From the NCBI GenBank assembly GCA_022578965.1, contig MU400557.1, positions 1 through 64,000 of the forward strand: a stretch of 64,000 nt of DNA, written 5' to 3'. Source of the DNA: Xylaria sp. FL1777 (Eukaryota; Ascomycota; Sordariomycetes; Xylariales; Xylariaceae). Positions 1-12,008 of this stretch are shown in pieces. The notes beneath the pieces were generated by a model. The model was given only the letters and a program-made list of their open reading frames with translations. It was not told where the DNA came from and made no database searches. Position numbers and translations under genes: made by a program. How positions within the stretch are numbered: the stretch's first letter is position 1; the number at the start of each line of letters is the position of its first letter.

Positions 1-423
1 GTTTAAATTATTGCTTTTATAATTAAAATTATTTTTAAAGTTAAAAGTAATAAAAGTAGTATTAAAAAGGTTAATTAATTTAAATATAAAAAGTAGCAAA
101 AACGCTAATATAATAAACTATATAAGCAAGCAAAATAATTGCAAGAAAAACAATAGTAAAAAGAACAATATTTTAGTTAAAAAATCTATAGTATGCAATA
201 CAACAATAATTAGGCATTAAAAAAATACAAAAAAAATATAACTATATATAAAATACAATAATTAATTAATTAAGTATAACTTTAAACAAATTTAAAGTTG
301 CTGCGTAAATAAATCATAGTTTATTATTTTTTAAATAAAAACGTAAGCAAGAAAATCAACATAGTTGCTTTAAACTAAAATTCCAAGTTTGTGTTAAGAG
401 AAATAAAAAGGGTTATAATTAGT
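1..423 (+). repeat. Left copy of 423-bp direct repeat (LTR-like)
   Basis: This segment aligns with 5938-6360 at a constant offset of 5,937 bp at both ends, so there is no net insertion or deletion over 423 bp. In 61-180, I count 16 differences, 15 of them transitions. Two direct repeats of this size about 5.9 kb apart fit the two LTRs of a retrotransposon of about 6.4 kb whose inside has decayed. The repeat may continue left of the window. No TG...CA ends, primer-binding site or polypurine tract is recognisable, so the LTR reading is inference. Confidence 0.6.
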
Positions 424-575
424 GGAAAGTTATCTTAAGTGCTTTAAACTAAAAACATAGAACAGCAAGCTATGCTTGCTGCAAGCTATAACTTATCCCT
501 TTTAGGGGCCTATACAAATGTATTTATAGGTTTATAGCTTATGTTTTATGTATTCTAGTTTAAAGTACCCTTGTT
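424..575. repeat. Imperfect inverted repeat next to the left copy
   Basis: The segment TTAAGTGCTTTAAACTAAAA near 433-452 is matched in reverse complement by CTAGTTTAAAGTACC near 555-569, which gives an imperfect stem-loop. The same motif occurs in reverse complement at 6468-6492. The loop keeps GC-containing words (CCCTTTTAGGGGCC near 497-510), which is unusual for this window. It may be an edge of a separate mobile element lying against the direct repeat. Confidence 0.4.
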
Positions 576-3500
576 AATTTTTAAGCTAAGGTTTATTTTG
601 CATACGTATATATACTATTTATACTTATAAACTATTTGCTAATAAAACTTAAAAATAATAATTATAACATTACTTAAGGCTTTTTATAGTAATACTTATA
701 CTTAGTGCTAACTTTATAATTAAAATACTTTATTATGTTATAATATTTTAAGCTTAAACAGTTAAAAGTTAAACTTTATTTGTTAATTTATTAATTAGTG
801 TTATTTTTTTATTTTACTATAAAACTACAAACTTCTAACGATTTTAGCTTTAGCTTAATTAATAGTTATTTTTTAAAAAAACTAACAGCTTTAAAACTTT
901 TAAAATTTATTAAAAAGCTTAGCAAACTAAATAAACTAGCTAGTAACGCAGTATTAAAATATTTACTTAATAACTATATTTAGTATTTTATGCAGTATAT
1001 TTTGCTGCAATTAAAATATAACTAATAGTACATATTAAAATATAACTTTATATAAACTATTATTAATGCTATTTTAAATTGTTGTTAACTTAACAAATTA
1101 TATAAGCTTAAGCTTAAAGCTAAGCAAGTTAAATTAATTTAGCATATAGTATTTTGTTATAATAATACTATATTAGTAGCTTAAACTAATTATAAAAAAA
1201 GCATTATATTATAAACTGTTTTAGTTATTATATAAAGCATAATAACTTTATAGTTATGCTTATTAAAACAATTAAAACATAATTAGTTTAACTTAATTGC
1301 TTAAATTTTTAACACTTGTTTATTATTAATAATAAATAATATAATAAAAGTTAATTAGTATTATATAAATAATTATAAAAGTATGTTTTTATTATTTAAT
1401 AAAATAATGTTATATAAGCTAAGTTAGCTTTAGAACGCTTTATATATGTTATTTTTAAGCTTAAATAAGCTATTTAAAAATACTTTATTAACTTGCTTTA
1501 TAACTTTTTATTTAACTAAAAAATTGCGTTTATAGCTATTAATAAGTTCTATATAGTTTATTAATAAAAAGATTTCTAAATTGCATACCTTAATATATAC
1601 TATATAAAAGCATTAGTTTTATAAAATATACTATAGTTTAACTATACTACTACACTAAGCTTAAATGCCTAGAAATTTATATTGCTTAAAGCTAGATTTT
1701 AATAGCAAAGTATTTATTTAAAAAAACTATAATTTGTTTATACTTTAGTTAATTAGCTTAATATATTCTTTGTTGTTTATTTTATAAAAAAAAATACTAT
1801 TATAAGAAATTACTAGCAATTAAGTTTTTTAATTAGTAAAACATAGTACAATATAGCATACTTAATCTTTAAAACTATTGTTTTTATAAATAGCAAAAAA
1901 AAGCTTATTATTACGCGCTATTTTTTTATAATATAGCTTTAAAAGTTAAAGTTTATTTTAATTAAAGTAAAGCGCTTTATTTAAAAATATAATGCAAATA
2001 TACGTTTTAATAACTAATAGTAGTTATATAATAAGTTTATAAAGCTAAACTTTCTTTGTTAAATTATGTTTGCTATTATAGTTCTTAAAATAAAAATAAA
2101 TATTTATAATATAACGTATATTGTTTAGTTTAGCTTTATTGCTTCTGGAAACTTTTTAAACTTATTGCAAAAGTTTAGCTAAGCTATTTAAAATAGTATA
2201 ACATAAAAAATAACATTTTTTTTTGCTTTTTATTAGTATTTTGATTTATTAAAAGCGCAAAAAGTTAAGCTTTTTAAACTAAAGCATAAAAAAAAGCTAC
2301 TAAAAAACAATTAAAATAATTTACGCTTTATAATAAATATAAGCAATAGTACATTAAAAAGCTTAATGTTTAGCTATATATAGTTTGTATTATTAAACTA
2401 TTAATTAATTATAACTAATAAGCTTAAAAATAAAAATAGTTTAATAGTTAACCTTAAACTAGAATAGTTTAAGCTAATTAAACTTGCTAAATAAACTAAA
2501 GCTAAACTAAAGTTTAAAAATAAGCTATAAGCTATTTAGTTAAGCATATATAAGTTTATAAATGCAAAATGCTTTAAGAAGTATGCTTTATAGTTTTTAT
2601 AGCAACTAAATAATAAAGGTTTTAAAAAGCAAAAAAATATACAATAAAAAGTATATTATAACTTATATTATTATAACTTTAGTTAACTACTAAAGTTACT
2701 ACTAAAAATATACTAGCAGTTTGCGTTTTAAAAAAGAACTATTTTTTAGTTTTTATAATAAAAGCTTTAGAAATTCTACATAAAACACTTTATAAACTTA
2801 TATTAATACTTAAACTTTATTATTAATAGCATAACAAAATATTTTATGCTAAAAAAAGTTTAGTAATATATTGCTGCTATATTTAATAAAGTAATTAATA
2901 TAAATACTATATTTTCTTTAGTTTATAATGCTATAAAAATATTTAAATAAAATAAATAAAAAAAATATAGCTATATTTTATATGCTAAGCTTTTTATAAT
3001 ATACTAGCATACTTTTAATAAGTATGCTAAGCATTTTATAAACAAAGCATAAATTAGAAATGCTATTAAAAATATACCTTATTTAACTTTAAAATTAACA
3101 CTAAAAATACAAATAAAGCAGCAGTTAAATATTTATTAAACGCTTAATATATAATTAAGCTAGTTAACTTTACGCTTAGTAGTAGTTATAACCCTTGTTT
3201 TATCGTTTTTAATAAAACTAACTATAGTTATATTACTTTTAAGTGCTTTTTCTATATATATAAATGCATTGCTAGCTATAAATTTACTAATATAATCTAG
3301 ATTACTAAAGCATAATAAAGAATTGCTAGCAAATAGTAATCTTAAAAAGCTAAAAAAAAAGCAAAAAAAGTAAAACATATATAATACTTTACATTAATTT
3401 ATATTTAGCTATAGTTTTTTAGTTTTTCTTTTTTTTTTTTTTGCTTCTTTATAATTAAAAGTATATAGCTGCTATTTTTTATTACTTTTAATAAATAACT

Positions 3501-5937
3501 TATTTTTATTAGCTAAACTTAGTATATTTTATTATATTAAAACTTTAATTAATTAAATAACTTTAATATTAAATTTATTAATTTTAGTATTAGCAAATTA
3601 TTGCCTTTTTTTTATTAATAAATTTAACGCATTAAAAAGATTATATAATATAATATAGCTATTAGTGCATTTTTTAGTGTTGCTATTAATATATATTTTG
3701 CAAGCATATTTAATAATATTTTAGTTAGTAAAAAAAAAAGTATGCTATTTATTTTAATATGTTTAAAAAAACCGTTTTATACTACTACGGATTAAAGCAG
3801 TATAAAGGCTTATAATAGCTAATTAATTAAATATAATAAAAACATTTTATATAAAATTCTTGTTATTTTTTATATTAATTGCAAAAGTATTATTAATATG
3901 CTTTAAAGCTAAATTAATAGCTTTTTATTTGCTTTTAATTATAGTATACTAAATAAAGCTTAACTATAATATTTTTATTATAAGTTTTAGTTTTATAACA
4001 TTAAAATAAAATAATTAAGCAAAATATAACATTTTTAATTTATAATTACTAAACTTTTTTTTATAAAAAAAAATAAAAAAATAAAAAATAATTTAATATA
4101 GCATTTTATAATTATTAAGCTAAACTGCTATAATTATTATAAGTAAATATTTTATAATATTTATATATTAATAATAGCTTTAAAACTTAATATTAATTAA
4201 TTTACTTTTGTTTTAAATATATTTTTTTGTTTAACTTATATATTTTAATTATTAAAACTATAAAGCTACAATTTTCTGCTTAAGTAATATAAAATTTATG
4301 CCTTTTAATGCTATTTAAATATAGTTTAATTAAACTTTATTAAAGAATAATATACTAAATTTAACTAAGTTATAAATTAAAAACGCTAAAATATAAGCAT
4401 AAAACTTATTATATAATAATAGTAAAGCTTAATAGTATTAAACCTTATTTTTTTTAATATGCTATTTATAGCTAAAAGATTATATATTATATTTTATAAA
4501 AAAATCTTAAAAAGTCCAAAAAATTAGTTAAATAAAATTTAGCGCAATATAAAAAAAAGCTAGTATAAAAAGCATTTATTGTTTATAGTTATATATATTG
4601 CTTGCTTTTATTTAAGCAGCTATTATAGCTTAAATAAAAAATATAGTTTTTTAATTTTTATGTATTATTGCAAGTTATTTATTATAGTTTTAATAATTTA
4701 AAATAATACAAAATAAAGTATTATAAACTTAATATATTTTAAATATTTTTTTTTTGTTTTTATAAATAGCAAAAGTTTATAAAATATAACTAACGTTATT
4801 TTATAGTTATATAATGTTTAAAAATAAAGCAAACCTTTTTAAATATAATAATTTAAATAAAGAATAAATAACGTAAATTAATAAATAATTAGTTACTTTA
4901 CTTATATAAACTAAAGTTAGCATTAAATAAAAAAAAAGCTATTTTTTTTTAAAAGAAATAATAGCATGCTATTATAACTATATAAATAAGCTAAGCATAT
5001 TTAAACTAGCAACTATAAAACAATTAGTTAGATTTTGCATAATATTTTTATAACTTATATTAAAATTTTAAACATTATTTTTAAAGTTAAAATTATTATA
5101 TATAAATATAGCACTTAAGTTATAAATAATACGCTTTAAATTAAGCTATATATTTATTAATTTAAGTATTAAAACATTAATTAACTAACTATTATATATA
5201 TAACTTTGTTTAGCTATTTTATTTAGCTGTTTTAAAATAAACTTATAGCTAATATATACTTTAAATCAAGCAAAAGTATTAATTATTTAAGTTTATATTT
5301 TATTACTATAAAAATAAATATTAATAAATTGCTATAAAAAATTACTTATTAAAAGTATATATATACTTAATAATAAAGCTATAATTATATATGCTTTAGC
5401 AATATAAGAAAATAATATATTAACTTTAGTTATGTTATAAAATTTATACCTAGTTTACTAATTTATAAAAATACTTAAAAAAAAGGCAGCAAAACGTAAA
5501 AATACGTTTTAAATTTAAAACTAGAAAAAATAAAGTAACCTTTTGATTTATTATATATTATAAATATTTTTAATTTAGCAAGGCTTTTTACTAAAAGCTT
5601 TAAATGCTTTAAAATTAAATTTAATAAAAGCTAGTTGTTTAAATAAAATAAAAAGCTTATTTTAAAATGTAAAAATGTTAGCAATATTATAACTTGCATT
5701 ATTTTCCTTAAATTTTATTTAAATATTAGCTTTTTAAAAATGCTATTAAACTTTAAAGTTTTTTAATATATTAATTATTTTATATATTTATAGCTTTAAT
5801 TAATTATTAGTTATAGTTTGTAATAAAAGCTATTTTTTTAAAAACTAACAAAAATTATAGCTTTAATTATAATTATAATGCTAATATTTTTGCATGTTTA
5901 TTATAACTTATTGCTAGCATATAAAATCAGATTTCTT
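576..5937. other. Gene-free eroded DNA between the 423-bp repeats
   Basis: This is about 5.4 kb of very A+T-rich DNA with stops in all six frames and no protein motif I can recognise. In 1021-1380, I counted 26 C on the plus strand, all preceded by A or G, and no TC, CC, GA or GG. If the flanking repeats are LTRs, this is the decayed interior of that element. The short reading frames at 798-983 and 3160-3378 are low-complexity and not convincing genes. Confidence 0.6.
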
Positions 5938-6360
5938 ATTTAAGTTATTGCTTTTATAATTAAAATTATTTTTAAAGTTAAAAGCAATAAAAGTAATATT
6001 AAAAAAATTAGTTAATTTAAATATAAAAAGTAGCATAAATGCTAGTATAATAAACTATACAAGCAAGCAAAGTAATTACAAAAGAAATAATAATAAAAAA
6101 AACAATATTTCGGTTAAAAAATCTATAATATACAATGCAACAAAAACCAAGCGTTAAAAAAATACAAAAAAAATATAACTATATACAAAATACAATAATT
6201 AATTAATTAAGTATAACTTTAAACAAATTTAAAGTTGCTATATAAATAAATTACAGTTTGTTGTTTTTTAGATAAAAACGTAAGCAAGAAAATTAACATA
6301 GTTGCTTTAAACCAAAATTCCAAGTTTGTATTAAAGAAAGTAAGAAAAGTTATAATTAGT
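5938..6360 (+). repeat. Right copy of 423-bp direct repeat (LTR-like)
   Basis: Partner of 1-423, in the same orientation and in register from end to end. In the compared stretch (5998-6117) nearly all differences are C/T or G/A, the pattern expected of repeat-induced C-to-T mutation. It is followed directly by the 68-bp tandem duplication, whereas the left copy is followed by a hairpin. The shared homology therefore ends near 6360, or at most a few bases later. Confidence 0.6.
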
Positions 6361-6493
6361 AAAGAGGTAGTGTGGCTAAAGAGGTATAAACGCAAGAACC
6401 ATTCTGGTTTAAGGCACCTAAGATAAGTGAAGAAGTAGTGTAGCTAAAGAGGTACAAACGTAAGAACTATTTTAGTTTAAAGCACCTAAGATA
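6358..6493 (+). repeat. Tandem duplication, 2 x 68 bp
   Basis: Unit 1 (6358-6425) and unit 2 (6426-6493) share the same order of words: AGT(A/G)AAGA(G/A)GTAGTGT(G/A)GCTAAAGAGGTA, then a CAAGAAC-like word, then GTTTAA(G/A)GCACCTAAGATA. Almost all differences are transitions. The units keep GG, GA and CC, so they are less eroded than the surroundings. The last 25 bp of unit 2 match 428-452 in reverse complement. Confidence 0.75.
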
Positions 6494-7652
6494 AAACTAA
6501 GCTTAAAATATAAGCTGTTCTTAATCTTAAGAAATATAATAAAATAATATTATTTGTTGCGATTTGTTTTATATATAGCAATAAACAACTTATTTAAGCG
6601 CTACGTTTTAACTATTTATAATTATGCTTTTATACTAGCAAGCTAAATTAATTTTAGCTATTTATACTATAAGTAAAACTAAATTTTAACAAAAACTAAA
6701 AAAAGAGGTTTTTTATAAACCATTTATAAACTATTAATTAATGACAGCATGTTTATTTAATATATATATACATTAAAGGGGTTTAAAATATATATAATAA
6801 ATTATAGCACAATTAATTTTATAGCATAATTAAAGATAAATATATTAACAAGCAAAATGAATAAATGCTAAAAAAAGGAGCCAAAATATTAAGTATTTAA
6901 GTAAATTGTTTATATAAGCACTCTTTTTTATATTTAGTTAATAAAACTCATTTATTAAAGCAAAATTAAATACCTAGGTATTTTACTCCTTTAGTTAAAA
7001 AGTATAACTGTTATAAATATGCTGTTATATTATTTTTAGTGCTTAGCTGCAAATATATTTATATGTTGTCTTAAAATCTCATTATACTATAAATATCGTA
7101 AAAAAATTTTATAGTGTAAATAAGTACTTATAGTACGCTATAAATTCTATTATTATTAAACTATAGCATACTTATATTATATTATATTATAAAACATTTA
7201 GCAAGCTAAACTAAATGCTTAAGTACTTAATGTTATAAAAAAGCTTTTAAGTTATATTAAGTGGCTAAATTAAACACCTTTTAGCTTTTTTATAACACTA
7301 CTACGTAAAAAAACATTTAACTAAGTACTTATATAAATAGGTTTTATTTTTTGCTTATTTTATTCTAGTTTTTTCCCTTGTTTTAGTTGCTTACTTTGTT
7401 TTTTATAAACGCATATATAATAGTTAAAAAAAGTATATAAAGGTATAAACAAAACTAATATTTAGTATTTATTTATTAAACAAACAATTAATTAAGGACT
7501 AGCTAAAACAGGAGTAAATTAGTTTTACTATAGCATGTAATAAAGTAAATATAAAGTGAGCTTTTTAAGGACGTTTAAATTGCTAGTTATAAAAATGCAG
7601 CATTTTATTAAAATATGCACGCAGTGTGCCTTAAATATGTACTGCGTATAGT
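6494..7652. other. Gene-free, less eroded A+T-rich stretch
   Basis: No reading frame or RNA gene can be supported. GG, GA, TC and CC survive here more than in 576-5937 (AAAGGGG near 6775, AAAAGGAGCC near 6875, CTCC near 6986). A perfect 16-bp palindrome, AAATACCTAGGTATTT, lies at 6968-6983. An imperfect hairpin with arms of about 20 bp (TTATAAAAAAGCTTTT against its complement) lies at about 7231-7300. Neither can be given a function. Confidence 0.5.
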
Positions 7653-7820
7653 TTAGCAAGCTAGCAAAACGAGCTAAAAACAAGCTAAAAACAAGCTAAT
7701 GGTTTAAAAGCGCACTAATTCATTAAAATTAAAAGCACGCTAATTAATTAAAAGCGCGCTAATTAAAAATATAAAAGCGAACTAATTAATTAGCTAAAAA
7801 AGCAAGCTAATTAGTTAGTA
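7653..7820 (+). repeat. Degenerate tandem repeat (AAAAGCGCGCTAATTAAT type)
   Basis: Short imperfect copies of AGCTAAAAACA (7671-7695) pass into copies of TTAAAAGC(G/A)C(G/A)CTAATTAAT (7704-7785) and then AGCAAGCTAATTAGTTAG. Unit length varies between about 11 and 25 bp. CGCG is retained, which is rare in this window. The orientation is uniform. Confidence 0.6.
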
Positions 7821-8107
7821 GTTTTGCTAATTCTTTAGTTTATATATTGCAACAATTAATTAAGCTGCACGTACGTAAACTAAAGTATTATATATAAAGT
7901 ATTATATATTATATAGTTTAAAAATAATAAATAAAAGTAATCCTAGAAATATAAAAGAGATGTTATTATATAAGGTTTAATCTCACTATATATAACAATA
8001 TATTGTTTAATTTTAAGCGTTATTTATATTATATAACACGCTTAAAGTATGTAGTTATATAGCTAACACTACACTTAAACAAATATATATATATGCTATT
8101 TTAGCTA

Positions 8108-8540
8108 CTAATAACAGCATGCTTTAATAGTGTGCTTTAATAATATGCTTTAATAATAAAACGCCTTAATAATAGTATGCTTATTAATTATTAAAACACT
8201 TTATTAAAGCACTTTATTAAGGCACCTTATTAAAGCATTTTATTAAAGCACGTTATTATTAAAGCATGCTATTGTTATTAAAACACCTGTTATTAAAGCA
8301 CTTATTATTAAAGCATTTATGTTTATTATTAAAACACACTATTATTAAAGTATATTATTATTAAAGTACACTATTATTAAAGCACCTTTAATAATAGTGT
8401 ACCTTAATAACAGTATACTTTAATAACGGTATGTTTTAATAATAGCGTAGCTTAATAATAATATACCTTAATAACGGTGTTTTAATAAAGGCTTGCTTTA
8501 ATAATTACCTTTAGTGCTTTAATAACTGCTTAATAATTGT
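8108..8540. repeat. 16-bp minisatellite with two orientation switches
   Basis: Units of about 16 bp (CTTTAATAATAGTGTA and variants) run forward at about 8120-8180, in reverse complement at about 8186-8382, and forward again at 8386-8540. At the second switch, GTACACTATTATTAAAG (8366-8382), a 3-bp spacer and its exact complement (8386-8402) form a perfect palindrome with 17-bp arms. The complementarity continues outward with mismatches, so a long hairpin or cruciform is possible. No coding capacity is seen. Confidence 0.8.
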
Positions 8541-8946
8541 TTCACTAAACTAAAAAGCTTTAGTTTATTATTAAACTTATTCACTATTATTGTGATTATA
8601 TTGTAACTAGTTTTTACCTTTAATTTCTATTATAAATAAGCAAGGTAATTAGTTTATAACTAGCTAAAAGTTAATACTAGAAGATTAAAACTACTAATGT
8701 ACTTTATTAATTAATAGTACACTGTGTGGTTAAGTTTTTAAGCGAGCTTAAAACCTTAAATAATATATATAAATAAAACATTAACAAAAGAAACCTAAAA
8801 TAACATTAATGTTTATTATTAAAGTAATTATTTAAGAACATAAATTTAACCTTTGCTAACTAAATCTTTAGTGCAAGCTAATAATAAGTTATAGTTTTAA
8901 CTTATTACTATTAAAGTATTTTATAATAGTAGCTAAAGTTATGCTA
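8541..8946. other. Gene-free spacer between minisatellites
   Basis: A+T-rich DNA with no supported gene, RNA or promoter. It keeps a few less eroded words, such as CACTGTGTGG near 8720, but otherwise resembles its surroundings. Confidence 0.4.
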
Positions 8947-9085
8947 TTATTATTAATAAAAAATTAAATGCCTTTTAGCTAACTTTAGCTTTTACTATTA
9001 GTAAAAAATTAAATGCTTCTTAGTTATTTCTAGCTTTTATTATTAGTAAAGAATTCTTTTAGCTAGCTTTAGCTTTTATTATTAG
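8947..9085 (+). repeat. Tandem repeat, about 49-bp unit, 3 copies
   Basis: Three successive copies carry ATTAGTAAAAAATTAAATGC, then TTTTAGCTA, then TTTAGCTTTTA. The first two are about 49 bp; the third, from about 9045, lacks roughly 10 bp (TAAATGC region). The differences are mostly C/T. Confidence 0.65.
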
Positions 9086-9480
9086 TTTATAATAAGCCAT
9101 TTTTATATTTACCTTTAAGGACAACTTTTATTTTATAATTGCTATATGCTAAAAATACGCTTAACCTTATAAATCTTAGCATAAAATAATAGCTTAAGCA
9201 AGGTTAGTTTTAAGACATTATGCTAGCATATAACGTGCCTTTATTTAAGAAATACCCCGGTTAACAAAAAGGCTTTTAATAGCTATTTAAAAACAATAAA
9301 GACTTTATAAACGCATTTATAAGTAAAACTATGGCATTTTAAGGAGTTAAAACAACTTATTTTAATATATGTATTATTTAGCTATAAAATTAGCAAGCGC
9401 TAAAGCTTAAAATGCTTGCAAAGCTATTAATTTTTAAAAACACTCTTTTTATTAATTTAAATTGTTTAGTATATTGCTAT

Positions 9481-9574
9481 ATTACTATAAACGTAAATTA
9501 CTATAAACATTAATTATTGCAAACATTAATTATTAAAACATAAATCATTATAAACGTTAATTATTAAAACGTTA
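9481..9574 (+). repeat. Tandem repeat, 15-16 bp unit, 6 copies
   Basis: Units of the type ATTACTATAAACGTTA begin at 9481, 9497, 9513, 9529, 9545 and 9560. The last two are 15 bp. ACG in some units corresponds to ACA in others, a G-to-A change at a CpG site. Confidence 0.7.
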
Positions 9575-10359
9575 ATTTAATAATAAGCTAAATGTATAAA
9601 TATAATAACTATATTATTATAATAGCTTGCATAATTATATAGTTTGCTAACTAGCTATAAATAAACATTTAGCTAAATAACTTTCTTAAAATAAGCTTAT
9701 ATTAATAAAACAATAGGTTACATTAATGCTATAACTCCTTATATATTAATCCTTTTTACTTTGTTTTAAAATTAGCTTGCTATAACGTAAATTAATAAGC
9801 ATATTAAAAACAAGCATTTTTTTTACGTAGTTAAAGTTGCAAAGTTTTGCTAAAGTGCCACTTTTATAACCCGTTATGCTTAATATAAATAAGTTTTGCT
9901 TCTTTTTATTAATAATAACGCTGCAAAATAACTAATGGTTTTACTACTATATAGCATGTATTCTTTATAATATTTAAAGCATATACTATTTAGATTTTTG
10001 TTTTGCGAGATTTATATAGCCTTTTATAATTTTTATTTAGCTAGCTGCTATAGCACTAATATTTTATGTTTAAAAGTTAACTCCTTTTAAAATTTGCACT
10101 TTATATAGCTGTTTATTTAAAACTTTGCAATTAAACTACACTACTAATAAACAATAATAGCTTTTGCTGCTTAGCTATTGTTTATTAGCTATATAGCTAA
10201 ATTAAGAGCTTTAATAAAATTACTACGTTATAAAGCTATATGCAAAAAAAGCATGCTAACTATAGCATTAAAAATAAACTATAGGAAATATGTTATTTAG
10301 TAGCGCTATAAAAATTATATTTAAGCATAATATATATAAACTTAATAAACCTTACTATA
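9575..10359. other. Gene-free A+T-rich stretch
   Basis: I see no supported gene, RNA, tandem array or terminal repeat. The composition is typical of the window. Confidence 0.4.
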
Positions 10360-10530
10360 ATAAAGCTAATAAATATTACATAAAATAATTTTTTATAAAA
10401 CGTTATTAAAAAGTGGCTTATAACTATATAAATATATTAGTTATATATAACATTAATAGCTATTACACTAAAATTAGCTAAGGTTATAATAAAGTGTTAG
10501 TTTATTTAATATACTTTTTCTTTTATAAAT
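10360..10530 (+). repeat. Dispersed repeat, copy 1 (partner near 57.5-57.7 kb)
   Basis: The segment around ACACTAAAATTAGCTAA at about 10465-10481, followed by AAAGTGTTA and TTAATATACTTTT, matches 57598-57680 in the same order and orientation. Weaker similarity extends left through (A/G)TAAAAAGTGGCTTATA near 10410. This is a two-copy degenerate repeat of about 170 bp. No boundary or target duplication is visible. Confidence 0.5.
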
Positions 10531-10599
10531 ACTTAAATATATCATAAAAATAAAATTTTATAAAAACGTTACATATATATTAAGGCTATTATTTATTAG

Positions 10600-10960
10600 T
10601 GCTAAATAATTTTTGCTATAGCCGAAGGTTTTTTGCATTACGAAGTAATAAAAAAGAAAACCTTACGTTAACGTTGTAATAAGTGGAACGAAATAAAACG
10701 ATAAAATAAAAAATCAAAAACAAAGAAAGAAAGAAAACGCAGTAGCTTAATGCAGTTAGTTTTTTCAAAAAGGGTTAATTATGTACCTTGCAATTTTAAG
10801 CGCTTTAGTTAGCTATAAATAAGCATACAAAATTAAATTTCCAAAACAATTTAAAACACAAACAATTTAAAACATATAAACATATAAACAATTTAAGAGT
10901 TTAAGAGGTAAAAATATAATGCGTAATAAGAAAAAGCAGCATTAGTTTTAAACAAAGCGC
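10600..10960. other. Less eroded, purine-rich patch with a small hairpin
   Basis: The patch contains GCCGAAGG, GTGGAACG, three GAAA-type repeats near 10725 and other GA/GG/TC words that are scarce elsewhere. An imperfect hairpin pairs AAGGTTTTTTGCATTAC (from about 10625) with GTAATAAAAAAGAAAACCTT. No reading frame of useful length is present. It may be a recent arrival or a region hit less often by the mutational process. Confidence 0.35.
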
Positions 10961-11158
10961 AAGTTTTAAGAACTAACATAACTAGATTTTTATTGCAGCT
11001 TTTATTTATTGCAGCTTTTATTTACTGCAGCTTTTATTTATTGCAGCTTTTATTTACTGCAGTTTTTATGTTTTTAAAGCAAAAAAAGCAGCGTTAGTTC
11101 TAAATAAAGCACAAGTTTTAACAACTAATATAACTAGAATTTTTACTGCAGCTTTTAA
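10935..11158 (+). repeat. 72-bp direct duplication flanking a 5 x 16-bp array
   Basis: The stretch 10935-11003 (AGCAGCATTAGTTTTAAAC to TGCAGCTTTTA) recurs at 11087-11158 with mostly C/T and G/A differences. Between and overlapping them, 10993-11072 is five head-to-tail 16-bp units of (T/C)TGCAGCTTTTATTTA. Units alternate TTGCAG and CTGCAG, a single C/T difference, starting at 10993, 11009, 11025, 11041 and 11057. Confidence 0.75.
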
Positions 11159-12008
11159 CCTTTTCTTTATTTTTATATAAATAGAACTTTGCTTTAGCAA
11201 CTATTAAGAACTATATTATTTCTTAGTTGCACTAAAGTCTTTTAGCTATTTTAAACTTTTAAACAATAAACAATATTTTTACTTTAACTTATAAAAACAA
11301 ATCTTATTTTTAAACAAGTTGCTTTAGTTAAGCTATAATGCTTTATAATAAAATCTTGTTTAAATTTTGTTTACTTTTTAGCATAAAGCAAGTCTATATT
11401 TTACTTAAGAGGTGTTTTTTTTCTAATAATAGCTTTTAATAAAGTTAATTCCTAGATTTAAGTTATGTTAAAAGCAGAAAAAAATAACTTATTTAAATAA
11501 AGCAACATAATTGTTGCATTGCTGTTTTTAACTTTAATTTAACCTGCTTTTTATTATAAAAGATTTATTTTTTCGGCTTTAAAAAGAAATAAAAAGTATG
11601 CTATTGTTATTTTTTTTAATTTGCTAAAAGCTTAAAAAAAAAATAAAGATTATATTAAGTTCGATTTGAACTATTTTTTAATATATTTTAATATATATTA
11701 ACAATAGTAATTTTTTTAATAAGCTTTAACCTTTTTAGCATTTTTTATTTAGAACTATTAAATGCATATATTTTAACAGCGTTTTTTAACATAAAAATAA
11801 AAAGTTTTATTTTTGCAAAATCCTGTTTTTTAAACTACTAGTAAGTAATTATAGCAAATCTAACAATTTTATAAGCAACTAAATTTAAATTATATTTAAG
11901 CTTAACATAAGTATTAATAAAAAAGTTTACTATTAGTTAAAGTTACTTATGCTCAAATATTAAAAATTTTATTAATTATTTTTATAAGTTACAAACCTTA
12001 TTAAACAT
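11159..12008. other. Gene-free A+T-rich stretch
   Basis: I see no supported feature. There are scattered T- and A-tracts and stops in every frame. Confidence 0.4.

Noticed and set aside
8108..8540. CRISPR-like array
   Set aside because: Units are contiguous 16-bp repeats without unique spacers of constant length, and they change orientation; this is a minisatellite.
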